Source: Mycolicibacterium litorale
GTDB lineage: Bacteria > Actinomycetota > Actinomycetes > Mycobacteriales > Mycobacteriaceae
Length of the DNA: 64,000 nucleotides
Assembly (NCBI RefSeq): GCF_014218295.1
Contig: NZ_AP023287.1
Location: 4,402,001-4,466,000 of the forward strand
Direction of reading: 5' to 3'
Position numbers and translations under genes: made by a program. This document shows, piece after piece, positions 7,221 through 14,176 of this stretch. The notes beneath the pieces are model-generated. The model was not told the DNA's origin. It saw only the letters and a program-made list of their open reading frames with translations, and did no database searches. Every line of letters starts with the position of its first letter. Position 1 is the stretch's first letter.

Positions 7221-8728
7221 CTAGCGACAGCCCCGTTACGCCCACGCCGAGACACCGCTCGAGAACCCCCCGACGGCCGTGTCGTCATCGCCGCATACAC
7301 CGCAGCAGACATCGCAACCGCAGGCCCAATGTCAAACGAATCAGACCGCGGGACAAGCATCCACCCCCCCGACGAGCGGTCCTGGCGGCGCGACCCCCGC
7401 ACAGCATTGTCAAGCTCCGCTTGACCGCCATGAGACAACCGGCCTTGCTCTGCGAGGTTCAGCCACAACGCGTTACCGGCACCGGACTCATTCTGCGTGT
7501 ACGCCGAGGCGTTGAAATAGTTCTGCTTGAGCTTCTCGCCCAACGCTTTCGCCGCACCTGTTGAGTCGAACTTGATAGGCGTCCGCTTCGTGGCGTGGCG
7601 GGACAGGAAATTCATCGCCTCCACCTCCGATTGGGTACCTAGTGCGATTTCGACGTGCGCGTATTCCTCTTCGCGCCAGCATGCAGTGATCCAGAACCAC
7701 CCCGAACAGGTCGCGTTGATCCCGTAGGCCGCCACCTCGGGAAGTTCGTCCGGGTAGGCGGCGAGGGTGTTCCAGTGGTCTTTCGGGACGACCGAGAGGC
7801 TCTCGTTGGTCTTGTCCCAGATGCCGAAGACTTCGCGCAGCACATCCTCTGGGGACATGTTCTCCACGAGCCGCTCAATCGCGGATTTCCCAACGCGGAA
7901 ACCGAAGGACGGGTTCGCCTCCGACAACTTCTCCCAAAACCCGGGAGCGTCGATGTCGGCCACCACGCTTTCGGGTGACTCTGGGGAGAACTCCACATAC
8001 ACACCCTTGAAGGGGCGGCGCTTCTTCGGCTCGAGCGCCTTGTCTCGGCGGCGCTTGAACGCATCATGGACACCGAGCGCGACTTCCTGCGGCCGGGGCG
8101 GGGTTCCCATGAAGAACGCCAGCCCGAGGTCTGAAACGTTCATCGCTGCGAGCATGTCCGTCAAAGCCGACTCTTTGAGGTTCTGACATTCGTCGTAGAC
8201 CTCGATATCGACCTCGGCGAAGCCGCGACCAAACCCGGAAGAGCGGGCGCCGAATAAGATTCGCGACCCGTTCGCGAAGTGAACACCGCGGCCGTCGTCG
8301 GCTTGCACCACTGGGTATTGGGCGCGCATCTTCGGGCGGATCGTGGGCTTCTCCACAATGCCGGCGATCTTCGTCAACGTCTCCGACGAGGTCCTATCGT
8401 GGTGCGACGACCAGACCACCAAGGTCCCCGGCCGCGACAAGCAGATCGCGATGAGGCCAACCATGATGCCCCACGTCTTCCCAGCCTGCCGGCTGATCGA
8501 CAGGGTGACACCCATGACGTCGCATGCGAGCGAGCCGTCCTCTCGCACTCCGAGGGCGGCGTACCAGATGTCTTCCTGCCACCGGTCGAGCACTACGCCC
8601 ATGCCGGGCAGTTGATTCTTAATCAGCTTCTTGTAGCGCGTCCCGGCTATGTCATCTGGGATGAAACAGTGCCGAGCAATATCGACCAGAGGCGCAGGGT
8701 TAGCTCGACTTGCGGAAGCGGCTGGCAT
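7217..8728 (-). CDS. terL: Terminase large subunit
   Basis: 503 residues from ATG 8728, which overlaps the terS end by 29 bases; earlier in-frame starts would overlap more. The ATPase domain has a Walker A variant SRQAGKTW (79-86) and Walker B DIEVYDEC (about 174-181). The C-terminal RNase H-like nuclease shows the second acidic site (KFDSTGAA, about 386-393) and the late DIGPA Asp near 466. The first nuclease strand reads AYGINAT, with Asn338 where an Asp is usual (see findings). The enzyme cuts concatemeric DNA and drives packaging. Confidence 0.9.
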   Translation of the reverse strand: MPAASASRANPAPLVDIARHCFIPDDIAGTRYKKLIKNQLPGMGVVLDRWQEDIWYAALGVREDGSLACDVMGVTLSISRQAGKTWGIMVGLIAICLSRPGTLVVWSSHHDRTSSETLTKIAGIVEKPTIRPKMRAQYPVVQADDGRGVHFANGSRILFGARSSGFGRGFAEVDIEVYDECQNLKESALTDMLAAMNVSDLGLAFFMGTPPRPQEVALGVHDAFKRRRDKALEPKKRRPFKGVYVEFSPESPESVVADIDAPGFWEKLSEANPSFGFRVGKSAIERLVENMSPEDVLREVFGIWDKTNESLSVVPKDHWNTLAAYPDELPEVAAYGINATCSGWFWITACWREEEYAHVEIALGTQSEVEAMNFLSRHATKRTPIKFDSTGAAKALGEKLKQNYFNASAYTQNESGAGNALWLNLAEQGRLSHGGQAELDNAVRGSRRQDRSSGGWMLVPRSDSFDIGPAVAMSAAVYAAMTTRPSGGSRAVSRRGRNGAVAR

Positions 8729-8960
8729 CGAACGGAACCACGTCGCCGGAGTCGTCATCCGACGTCTCGTCATCCCCCTCGGTGGCGAGTGCCCGTAACT
8801 GGTTGATCTCAGCCTTCGCCGCCACAATGGCGGGATTCAACTGAGACCGCAGCTTCGGTTCGCTTTCGAACACCTCGGCCAAAAGCTTGTACCGAAGCTC
8901 AGCTTCACCAAGTTCATCCTTGGCGTCCATCGCTTCGTTCAACGTCACATACTTGGCCAT
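8700..8960 (-). CDS. Putative terminase small subunit
   Basis: An 86-residue, mostly helical, acidic-tailed protein (EGDDETSDDDSGD near residue 62) directly upstream of and overlapping terL. It is short for TerS, which is commonly 100-170 residues, and no clear HTH is visible, so it could be another small packaging protein. A strong AGGAGG ribosome site and the conserved start-associated hairpin (8978-9006) precede it. Confidence 0.5.
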   Translation of the reverse strand: MAKYVTLNEAMDAKDELGEAELRYKLLAEVFESEPKLRSQLNPAIVAAKAEINQLRALATEGDDETSDDDSGDVVPFDASRFRKSS

Positions 8961-8977
8961 CGGCCATCCTCCTAAGA

Positions 8978-9006
8978 CCGTCGGTTACCGCCCGACGTAG
9001 GCGTAA
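8978..9006 (-). promoter_or_regulatory. Start-associated hairpin upstream of terS
   Basis: Second copy of the 5078-5107 element: stem CGTCGG/CCGACG with a 7-base loop, conserved flanks (GGCGTAA on the plus strand), and an AGGAGG ribosome site starting a few bases later in the transcript. Confidence 0.6.
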
Positions 9007-9029
9007 TGCGCCACGGAGTAGGCGCAAGC

Positions 9030-9389
9030 TCAGATAAAGCGTGGGTTCACATACGTGGGGCGGATCGGCGCCAACTGCCGACCGCCATCAGACTTCTCGC
9101 GATTGCACTGCCGGCACACGCCCTGGCAGTTATCCAAGGAGTCAGCGTCGACTGGCGACCAACCCATCCGCTGCGCCTCATCCGAGGACACCACGTGGTC
9201 AACCTCGAACGAACGCGGGTGCGGCGGGCGGGCGTCGTAATCGATCTCCCCGCCAACAGCCTGACAATCCGCTGTGATCTGCAAGGCACACGGGGCGTCA
9301 CCATCACGCGTCCGAACCTCAGCGCGGCGACGATCCCGGATCGTGGTCGAAGCGAACGGCACCTCAACCCCCATCCCCGGGTGACACAC
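9030..9389 (-). CDS. HNH endonuclease, packaging-associated
   Basis: 119 residues if GTG 9389 is used; ATG at about 9374 is also possible. The HNH core is clear: a His-containing strand FEVDHVVS, a later asparagine-bearing loop DNCQGVCRQCNREK with two Cys pairs for structural zinc. HNH proteins encoded beside terminase are known to be needed for cos cleavage and packaging in several phages, so this is probably part of the packaging machine rather than a homing element. Confidence 0.85.
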   Translation of the reverse strand: MCHPGMGVEVPFASTTIRDRRRAEVRTRDGDAPCALQITADCQAVGGEIDYDARPPHPRSFEVDHVVSSDEAQRMGWSPVDADSLDNCQGVCRQCNREKSDGGRQLAPIRPTYVNPRFI

Positions 9390-9429
9390 ACACCCGCCTA
9401 TGCGGCGAGGCGCGCTGTTGGACCCCCCT

Positions 9430-9452
9430 TAAGGGTGCCTCCCCCACCCTTA
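9430..9452. other. Perfect 8-bp inverted repeat between 9493 gene and HNH gene
   Basis: Arms TAAGGGTG and CACCCTTA enclose a 7-base loop. It follows the stop of the upstream minus-strand gene but no T-run follows on that strand, so it is either a weak mycobacterial-type terminator or a regulator site. The surrounding 9390-9492 holds no gene I can support. Confidence 0.45.
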
Positions 9453-9492
9453 TGGGTGGTTCGGTCGGGCGAAAGGGGCCTCTGACCTGCGG

Positions 9493-9678
9493 TTATGCGT
9501 CGGGGATGCCGTGCAGGTGGACGCGGGCCATGGTGGCCTGCAGGTGCACCGGCCGTGAATCCGATCCGGGGCGCAGTAGGCGGGCGATGTGGTCGAGCGC
9601 TGGTCGTGTGAGGCACCAGGCTGCGTACGGCATCAACGCCAGGCATGCGCCCAACCCGATCTGATTCGCCATGCTCAT
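9493..9678 (-). CDS. Small membrane-associated protein, unknown function
   Basis: 61 residues from ATG 9678, starting one base after the stop of the preceding gene. One hydrophobic stretch (about 6-26) suggests a single membrane helix or signal anchor; the rest is His/Arg-rich. Unrecognised. The tight packing with the 91-residue membrane protein upstream suggests they act together. Confidence 0.5.
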   Translation of the reverse strand: MSMANQIGLGACLALMPYAAWCLTRPALDHIARLLRPGSDSRPVHLQATMARVHLHGIPDA

Positions 9679-9679
9679 G

Positions 9680-9955
9680 TCACACCGCCGGCGGGTACTG
9701 CCCGTAGATGCCTCGCGGGTCGCCGTATGCGAGAGCGTGGTGTTCGTAGTCCGCGTGCGCGGCGAGGGTGCGGCGGCGGCGGGCAGCGTCGAGGCTGTTC
9801 TTGTCGTACTCCGTGGACACCTTGTACAGCAGGCCGGCGAGGGCGGCGACGAGGGCGAGTCCGAGGAAGATGGGCCAGAACGCGATCAGTGAAGCGCATC
9901 CCAGGATCACTCCCACGACGAGGAGGATCGGGTGTTGGGTGGCGAAGCGGCTCAC
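9680..9955 (-). CDS. Two-helix membrane protein, unknown function
   Basis: 91 residues from GTG 9955 with two closely spaced membrane helices in residues 8-45 (ILLVVGVILGCASLIAF, IFLGLALVAALAGLLY) and a soluble charged C-terminal half. The layout resembles small holins or antiholins, but mycobacteriophage holins normally sit beside lysins, which are not here; a membrane role in infection or lysogeny is as likely. Followed immediately by another small membrane gene. Confidence 0.55.
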   Translation of the reverse strand: MSRFATQHPILLVVGVILGCASLIAFWPIFLGLALVAALAGLLYKVSTEYDKNSLDAARRRRTLAAHADYEHHALAYGDPRGIYGQYPPAV

Positions 9956-9994
9956 CCTCGTGATTCTAGTGGAGAGCTGCGGGTTTGGTAGTGG

Positions 9995-10132
9995 CTACTG
10001 CAGGTTCTGCTTGAGGAACTCGGCGGCGAGTTCGTCGTGTGTTTGGCCGTCGTTGTTGGTCTCGAGCCATTCGCTGAAGAGGGCGAGCACACTGGCCAAG
10101 GGTTGCGCGGCGGGTGGGATGGCCTGTGTCAT
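9995..10132 (-). CDS. 45-residue protein, unknown function
   Basis: Starts at ATG 10132 directly after the stop of the 239-residue virion-type gene and ends with TAG at 9995. The product (begins MTQAIPPAAQ, ends EFLKQNLQ) has a short amphipathic helix in the middle. No family recognised; support is its tight spacing and codon use. Confidence 0.5.
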   Translation of the reverse strand: MTQAIPPAAQPLASVLALFSEWLETNNDGQTHDELAAEFLKQNLQ

Positions 10133-10133
10133 G

Positions 10134-10853
10134 TCAGATCCCTAGGAAGCTGCGGTGCGGAAGGCGGTCAACGGTTTCGAGGGCGATCGTCTCGTTGGCT
10201 TCCGTGGGGGCGAGGATCGCGAAGCCTCGGACGGTGCGGTCGCTGTTGGGCACGTCGAAGTCGATGTCGTAGATGAGGTGGTCGAGGGCGAGGAGGTCGG
10301 TGTTGGCGACCAGTCGTACCCCTTCGTTCGATGCGCCTTGGGTGTGGGTGGTGACTGTGGCGCCGGTGGCGGTGAGTTGGGGGACGTTCATCCCGCCGAG
10401 GGTTCCGGTGAAGTGGGCGGTCCAGGGGCCGCCGTTGTTTCCGGTGACTTGGATGTTCCCTGTCCCGATGTTGGGGAGGTTCTGCAGGGCGGTGCGTACC
10501 ACCGCGGGGGTGGCGTTCGCGGGGATGCTGACCGTTGCCTGCCCCTCGAACGCGAGAGTGAACGGGTCACCGGTGGCGGTGATGGTCTGCTTCTCATTCA
10601 CCGGTGCGGCGACGAGGGTTCGGAGTTTCCCATCCTCGGGTGAGAAGCGCGCCCGAATGGGATCGAGCTGAACCCCTCGGGGCGGCGTGAGACCGGGCGC
10701 CCAAATGACTTCCCCCTTGGGGATGCGGGGGCGGAAATGCACAAACGCGTAGACAACATCCTCATCGGGTTCTACGCCGACATCGACGTAATCAACTCCG
10801 ATGGCCCCTATGCCACCACAGGTGACGAGGAAGGTGTCCGGCGCAGTGGGCAT
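10134..10853 (-). CDS. Putative virion protein with Ig-like / tail-type domain
   Basis: 239 residues. The central region (about 95-165: TLAFEGQATVSIPANAT ... TGTLGGMNVPQLTAT) resembles a repeat unit found in actinophage tail and virion decoration proteins. It overlaps the preceding gene by one base. Location upstream of the terminase, rather than with the tail genes, is unusual; some mycobacteriophage groups do carry virion genes at this end. Function beyond a probable structural role is not clear. Confidence 0.5.
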   Translation of the reverse strand: MPTAPDTFLVTCGGIGAIGVDYVDVGVEPDEDVVYAFVHFRPRIPKGEVIWAPGLTPPRGVQLDPIRARFSPEDGKLRTLVAAPVNEKQTITATGDPFTLAFEGQATVSIPANATPAVVRTALQNLPNIGTGNIQVTGNNGGPWTAHFTGTLGGMNVPQLTATGATVTTHTQGASNEGVRLVANTDLLALDHLIYDIDFDVPNSDRTVRGFAILAPTEANETIALETVDRLPHRSFLGI

Positions 10854-11161
10854 CAGGAGAGCGCGGTGTCCTGCGCCGGGATCGCGGTGGGCACAGCGAG
10901 GGAGTCGATCGTGCGGGCCACGGCGTCCTCGTCGGTGTCGTTCACGTCATTCCAGGAGATGCGCACGTTGTAGACGCGGGCGTCCTTCTCCTTGGCGGTG
11001 TCGACGACCTCGTACTCCACAACAGCGGTGAGGGGAATCTGGTCACGGGCGTGCGTGAGGGCCGCGCGGTAGATGTCGTTGAGGTTCACACCTTTGACGG
11101 CGGGCACACTCACCGGCACGGTGACCTCGGTGGCCTTCTTGGCGTCCTTTTTGGTGGCCAT
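10853..11161 (-). CDS. 102-residue protein, partner of the 10134 virion-type gene
   Basis: Lys/Ala-rich first 15 residues (MATKKDAKKATEV) then an alpha/beta body with a charged central segment (DTAKEKDARVYNV). It begins the leftward late block: upstream of it lies a plus-strand gene, so a promoter for the late operon probably lies in 11162-11212. Unrecognised; coupling with 10134 suggests a common assembly role. Confidence 0.5.
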   Translation of the reverse strand: MATKKDAKKATEVTVPVSVPAVKGVNLNDIYRAALTHARDQIPLTAVVEYEVVDTAKEKDARVYNVRISWNDVNDTDEDAVARTIDSLAVPTAIPAQDTALS

Positions 11162-11212
11162 TGTGGAGCTCCTTCTATTGGCTGTTGGCGGCGTTTACTT
11201 CACACTGGGTGG

Positions 11213-11461
11213 ATGTCTCAACCTGGTTGGTATCCGGACCCGCACGGGGGGCCGTCGCAGCGGTACTTCGACGGGACTGCGTGGACCGAACACATCGCCC
11301 CAGCGCCTGCCACTCAAGCCCCGCCGGTGGTGTACGGGCCGACGGTGATCGCACCGAAGCCGGTGAACCACGCCTTCCACCTGATCATGACGTTGTTGAC
11401 GTGTGGGGCGTGGAGCATCGTGTGGATCATCGTCGCTATCGCGGCGGGTGGGAGACGCTAG
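11213..11461 (+). CDS. DUF2510 membrane protein, expressed opposite to the phage operons
   Basis: 82 residues. The N-terminus carries the DUF2510 signature (PGWYPDPHGG, RYFDGTAW); a hydrophobic helix (about 57-78, MTLLTCGAWSIVWIIVAI) follows. It is one of only two plus-strand prophage genes in view, the other being the repressor. No ribosome site precedes ATG 11213; TACTTC roughly 13 bases upstream could be a -10 giving a nearly leaderless mRNA. This profile suits a gene expressed from the silent prophage, for example a superinfection exclusion membrane protein; inference only. Its TAG stop shares CTAG with the convergent gene. Confidence 0.65.
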   Translation: MSQPGWYPDPHGGPSQRYFDGTAWTEHIAPAPATQAPPVVYGPTVIAPKPVNHAFHLIMTLLTCGAWSIVWIIVAIAAGGRR

Positions 11462-11568
11462 GCCACCGCCACGGCCACGATGACCACCGCAAGCATCACG
11501 TAGAACACCACCTCGAACCCCAACATCTCCCAATCCTTCTTATCAGGATCAGGGGGTAGGAAACTCAC
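11458..11568 (-). CDS. 36-residue single-helix membrane protein
   Basis: GTG 11568 overlaps the upstream stop as GTGA. After a charged start (SFLPPDPDKKDWEM) comes one membrane helix (VVFYVMLAVVIVAVAVA). Its TAG stop and the stop of the plus-strand DUF2510 gene are the two strands of the same CTAG. This is the last gene of the early operon on this side. Function unknown. Confidence 0.6.
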   Translation of the reverse strand: MSFLPPDPDKKDWEMLGFEVVFYVMLAVVIVAVAVA

Positions 11569-11765
11569 CGGACCGTCAACCGCTCATGAAGGAGAGGGTC
11601 GATCAACTCCAAGGGTCGGTAGGCGACGCGTTCCAGCATTTCATCCAAACGTCTAGTGATGACGTAGATGGCTTGGGGGTCGGAGTCGTAGCGGGCGTCC
11701 CGAAGCTTCGCGAGGGCGGTGGTGATCTGAACGTCAAGTGGGGTTGGTGCGGAGAAGGTGGTCAT
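11565..11765 (-). CDS. 66-residue helical protein, unknown function
   Basis: Starts at ATG 11765 overlapping the preceding stop (ATGA) and ends overlapping the next start. Mostly helical (TALAKLRDARYDSDPQ, RRLDEMLERVAYRP). The coupling on both sides supports a real gene in one operon with the HTH protein upstream. Confidence 0.6.
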   Translation of the reverse strand: MTTFSAPTPLDVQITTALAKLRDARYDSDPQAIYVITRRLDEMLERVAYRPLELIDPLLHERLTVR

Positions 11766-11980
11766 CTTCGTGCGCGATCACGCGTGGCGCGTTCAGCCTT
11801 CGCCACATCGAGCAGGCGGTACAGCTTGCGGCCCTGCCGGTTCATGCCGACGGGGGTGATGCGTTCCTCACGAACCCATTTCGTGATGGTGCACAAGGCA
11901 ACACCGCAGAGTTGGGCCGCCTCGGAGGCGGTGATCTGTGAGTCGATGCCCTCGGGTGTGAGCACAGCTGCTCCTGCCAC
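11762..11980 (-). CDS. Excisionase/MerR-type HTH DNA-binding protein
   Basis: 72 residues from GTG 11980, chosen because GGAGG lies 6 bases upstream. The helix-turn-helix with wing (ITASEAAQLCGVALCT, ITKWVREERITPVGM) is the excisionase/AlpA type: helix, turn, recognition helix, then a basic wing. Could act as a recombination directionality factor or as a late regulator; another such protein is at 29552. A terminator hairpin separates it from the upstream gene. Confidence 0.7.
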   Translation of the reverse strand: MAGAAVLTPEGIDSQITASEAAQLCGVALCTITKWVREERITPVGMNRQGRKLYRLLDVAKAERATRDRARR

Positions 11981-12001
11981 TTGCTGACCTCCACGCGAAA
12001 G

Positions 12002-12029
12002 AACCCCGTACCGGTTACCGGTCGGGGTT
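12002..12029 (-). terminator. Rho-independent terminator
   Basis: AACCCCG/CGGGGTT arms enclose two self-complementary ACCGGT blocks, and CTTTCG follows on the minus strand. Lies 55 bases past the stop at 12085 and upstream of the HTH gene at 11980. Confidence 0.6.
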
Positions 12030-12084
12030 CGTTGGGATGGGGTAGGCATACGTGTGCTACCTGCATCCACTGTACCAGTACAGT

Positions 12085-12351
12085 TCACGTTTCGTCTGCG
12101 TCTATCACCGTGCGTGTCTGGGCTTGACGCTTGGCGAATGCAACAGGGTCGATCTGGAGTGCCGGTGCCAGCTCGTTGGTGGGCCGGTTCCGCTTATGGG
12201 TGGGGGTGCGTCGATGCAGCCCGAACCTGGCCTTGCCGACTAGTTCACTGATCCACGAAGGCGCCCAGAGACTTGCGGTGTGGATGCGGCGATTGCAGAA
12301 CGTGCAGTCCGTCTCGCAGTATCGGCTGTTGAAGGTGACGCTGATCTTCAT
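12085..12351 (-). CDS. Cys-rich 88-residue protein
   Basis: Starts at ATG 12351 overlapping the preceding stop (ATGA). The N-terminus has CETDCTFC within a probable zinc-binding knuckle, then a basic region rich in Arg/His/Lys (HRRTPTHKRNRP). A small nucleic-acid-binding protein is plausible. The open frame continues upstream to 12651, but only as a shadow of the next gene. Confidence 0.6.
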   Translation of the reverse strand: MKISVTFNSRYCETDCTFCNRRIHTASLWAPSWISELVGKARFGLHRRTPTHKRNRPTNELAPALQIDPVAFAKRQAQTRTVIDADET

Positions 12352-12968
12352 GCCGCTGCTGCTCCGTTGATGAAGGCGTCCAACGTCATCCGAATCAACA
12401 ACGGATAATGGACCTCTTTGATCGTGTACCCGCACGAGTCGCAGGAGATGAAGTCCTGCCCCACACCCTGCACCCGCACAAGGGTGCGAAGTTCGCATTC
12501 CTCGTTCGGGCATGGGATCGGCAGCGTGTACTTCGGGACCGTGGCGCCCAAAGTGCGGCGGATGCGGTAGTGCAGGTCCGGTAGCTCTTTCAAATCCTCG
12601 GCGTCGACGATCTCGACGAGTTGTTCGCAGCGGGGCTCGAGGTACTGCCAAGCGGCGACCAGACGGCGTTCCTCACCCCCACGCGGGGGTGGCTTCTCGT
12701 TGCGGTGCTCAGCCATCAAGTCATGCCATGAGGACAGGAGGTCGGTGATCTCGGCGGCTTTGTCGGACGCCCACTCGGCGGGGTGCCCGTAGACGCGGCT
12801 GTTGCTGCGCCTGCCGCTATCTGTGCCGCGCATAGGGCTGGGCATGGCGTCACGGAGGTGAATCCAGTCCAGGGCGAGCCAGTAGAGGGTGCGGCGGAGG
12901 TGTTTGGGGTTCATCGGCTTGCGGCCGTCGCTCCCGTCTTCCTCGGATAGGTGCCGTACAGCAGACAT
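12348..12968 (-). CDS. Zinc-ribbon protein, 206 residues, unknown function
   Basis: ATG 12968 with GGAG 7 bases upstream. The middle is helical with conserved-looking Trp/Leu heptads, and the C-terminus has CPNEEC plus CDSCGYT, a zinc ribbon. Such ribbons occur in DNA- or RNA polymerase-binding phage proteins. It follows a small Cys-rich gene with one base between stop and start. Not recognised as a known family. Confidence 0.6.
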   Translation of the reverse strand: MSAVRHLSEEDGSDGRKPMNPKHLRRTLYWLALDWIHLRDAMPSPMRGTDSGRRSNSRVYGHPAEWASDKAAEITDLLSSWHDLMAEHRNEKPPPRGGEERRLVAAWQYLEPRCEQLVEIVDAEDLKELPDLHYRIRRTLGATVPKYTLPIPCPNEECELRTLVRVQGVGQDFISCDSCGYTIKEVHYPLLIRMTLDAFINGAAAA

Positions 12969-12969
12969 G

Positions 12970-13116
12970 TCAGGACTCCTCCGTGCCGAAATCAGGTGGT
13001 GCGTAGGGGCAAGATCCTGGACAGGAGGGGCGGTAGCAGCCTTCGCAGGGGCGGTCCAGTGACAAGGGCTCACGAGAAGCCGGGAGGGGGTTCATCTCGA
13101 ACCACGGTCGCCTCAT
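12970..13116 (-). CDS. 48-residue Cys-rich microprotein
   Basis: ATG 13116 follows a GAGGAG site. It contains CEGCYRPSCPGSCPY, four Cys in 12 residues, likely one zinc. One of many Cys-rich microproteins in this operon. Confidence 0.6.
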   Translation of the reverse strand: MRRPWFEMNPLPASREPLSLDRPCEGCYRPSCPGSCPYAPPDFGTEES

Positions 13117-13139
13117 GCCTGCTCCTCGGTTCCCACTGG

Positions 13140-13349
13140 TCATTCCGCGAAGAACCTCCATACGCCATACCGTTCGGCCTCTGCTGCATCCACCTCGTTG
13201 CATGCAGCCACAGCCTCATCACGAGTGCCGTAATCGCCGATATGCCAATCCGGGTGCTCATCCGGGCTGTACTTGAACGCCCCCCATTCGGCTGGCCCCT
13301 GCTTCACGTAGAAGCGCGGCGGTGGGTCGGTTAGGTGCTTAGCGACCAT
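13140..13349 (-). CDS. 69-residue protein, unknown function
   Basis: Starts at ATG 13349, overlapping the upstream gene by 11 bases. Aromatic-rich with a repeated GDYGTRDEAVAACNEVDAA helix typical of small phage proteins that look like a truncated RHH or DUF fold; not identifiable by eye. Confidence 0.55.
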   Translation of the reverse strand: MVAKHLTDPPPRFYVKQGPAEWGAFKYSPDEHPDWHIGDYGTRDEAVAACNEVDAAEAERYGVWRFFAE

Positions 13350-13602
13350 CTAGAACCCCCTCGGCCGAATGCCACGACGGATGCCACACGAGCTTGGCGG
13401 GCAGCGTAGGGATGCCGTCATGCCGAGACGGCGGCGACAGCGGGGCCGCGAGGCAATGCCACACCTTGTTGTGGCGCTCCCAGACCTCGTTGAGTTTCCA
13501 TCCCGCAGCAGAGGTGTACTCGCGCACAAGCAAGGTTCCGTGAGGTAGGGCGTCGAGCTGCTCCACCGTTTCGATGCGCTGATGAACAGGCGGGCCGCTC
13601 AC
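13339..13602 (-). CDS. 87-residue protein, unknown function
   Basis: GTG 13602 overlaps the preceding stop (GTGA). Beta-rich with HGTLLVREYTSAAGWKL and several Trp (VWERHNKVWHCL), possibly an SH3-like barrel. No catalytic motif seen. Confidence 0.5.
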   Translation of the reverse strand: MSGPPVHQRIETVEQLDALPHGTLLVREYTSAAGWKLNEVWERHNKVWHCLAAPLSPPSRHDGIPTLPAKLVWHPSWHSAEGVLDGR

Positions 13603-13826
13603 GTTGGGGTTCCATTCGGTAGGCCAGCAGCGGACCGTTCCCGAAGTAAGCGGGCGTACTCCCGTATCGCCGCCGCTTCCTCGTCGGTGAGTTCAGCGCA
13701 GGCGGGACAGACGTTGCCGTACCTGTGGTTGCAGCCGTCGTTGAGATAGATCCGGACAGCGCCATCCGCGCCGCCGACCGGACAGTTCATCCCACAGGGC
13801 TCATTGTCGTCATGTCCGTGCATCAC
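13599..13826 (-). CDS. 75-residue Cys/His-rich protein
   Basis: GTG 13826 overlaps the upstream stop (GTGA); ATG 13823 is the alternative. Cys/His ligands CGMNC and CNH...CPAC suggest a zinc site, followed by a helix and a C-terminal LPNGTPT motif that also ends the neighbouring gene (shared DNA repeat at 13603 and 13839). Confidence 0.6.
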   Translation of the reverse strand: MMHGHDDNEPCGMNCPVGGADGAVRIYLNDGCNHRYGNVCPACAELTDEEAAAIREYARLLRERSAAGLPNGTPT

Positions 13827-13858
13827 CGGTCCTCCAGGGTTGGGGTTCCATTCGGTAG
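13603..13858. repeat. Pair of 20-bp direct repeats at two adjacent gene ends
   Basis: An identical 20-base sequence starting GTTGGGGTTCC occurs at 13603-13622 and 13839-13858. Each copy encodes the C-terminal LPNGTPT of its gene on the minus strand, so two unrelated neighbours share the same 3' end. Confidence 0.8.
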
Positions 13859-14077
13859 AGGGGCGGCACGAAGGCGTTCGACTTCGGCGACCAACTCCGG
13901 GACGAGAGTCCGCGCCGCAGCGATGAACTCAGCATCTGGACCAGTGACACCGCCATCATCGGGCGCGACGCAGATGCTCACGCCGGTGACGTACTCGCCG
14001 CCGCCGATCAGCTCCCACGGCCCTTCGGTGACACCTTCCAGTACGGCTTTCGCACGCTCCACAATGTCGCCGCTCAT
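13823..14077 (-). CDS. 84-residue protein, unknown function
   Basis: Start taken at ATG 14077 (MSGDIVERAKAV) rather than ATG 14086, because a likely -10 box (TAGTAT) covers the latter; this leaves a leaderless or near-leaderless mRNA. Helical N-terminus followed by GPWELIGGGEYVTG, a sequence style common in small actinophage proteins. It ends with the repeated LPNGTPT motif. First gene after an apparent promoter region (14085-14121). Confidence 0.6.
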   Translation of the reverse strand: MSGDIVERAKAVLEGVTEGPWELIGGGEYVTGVSICVAPDDGGVTGPDAEFIAAARTLVPELVAEVERLRAAPLPNGTPTLEDR

Positions 14078-14084
14078 GTCCACC

Positions 14085-14121
14085 ATACTACCCTAGATTT
14101 CCGCATTTGCCCTGCTAGACA
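14085..14121 (-). promoter_or_regulatory. Candidate internal early promoter with 13-bp upstream element
   Basis: GGGTAGTAT (14085-14093, minus strand) contains a -10-like TAGTAT; a 13-mer TGTCTAGCAGGGC (14109-14121) sits where a -35 would be. The same 13-mer and a GGGTAGAAT box recur at 20160-20201. The -35 itself is poor, so an activator may be needed. The rest of 14078-14176 has no gene. Confidence 0.5.
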
Positions 14122-14176
14122 ACACTTTTCGGCCAATTCTCAGGTTCACGACACCCGCCTCTGGTCATGAATCACT

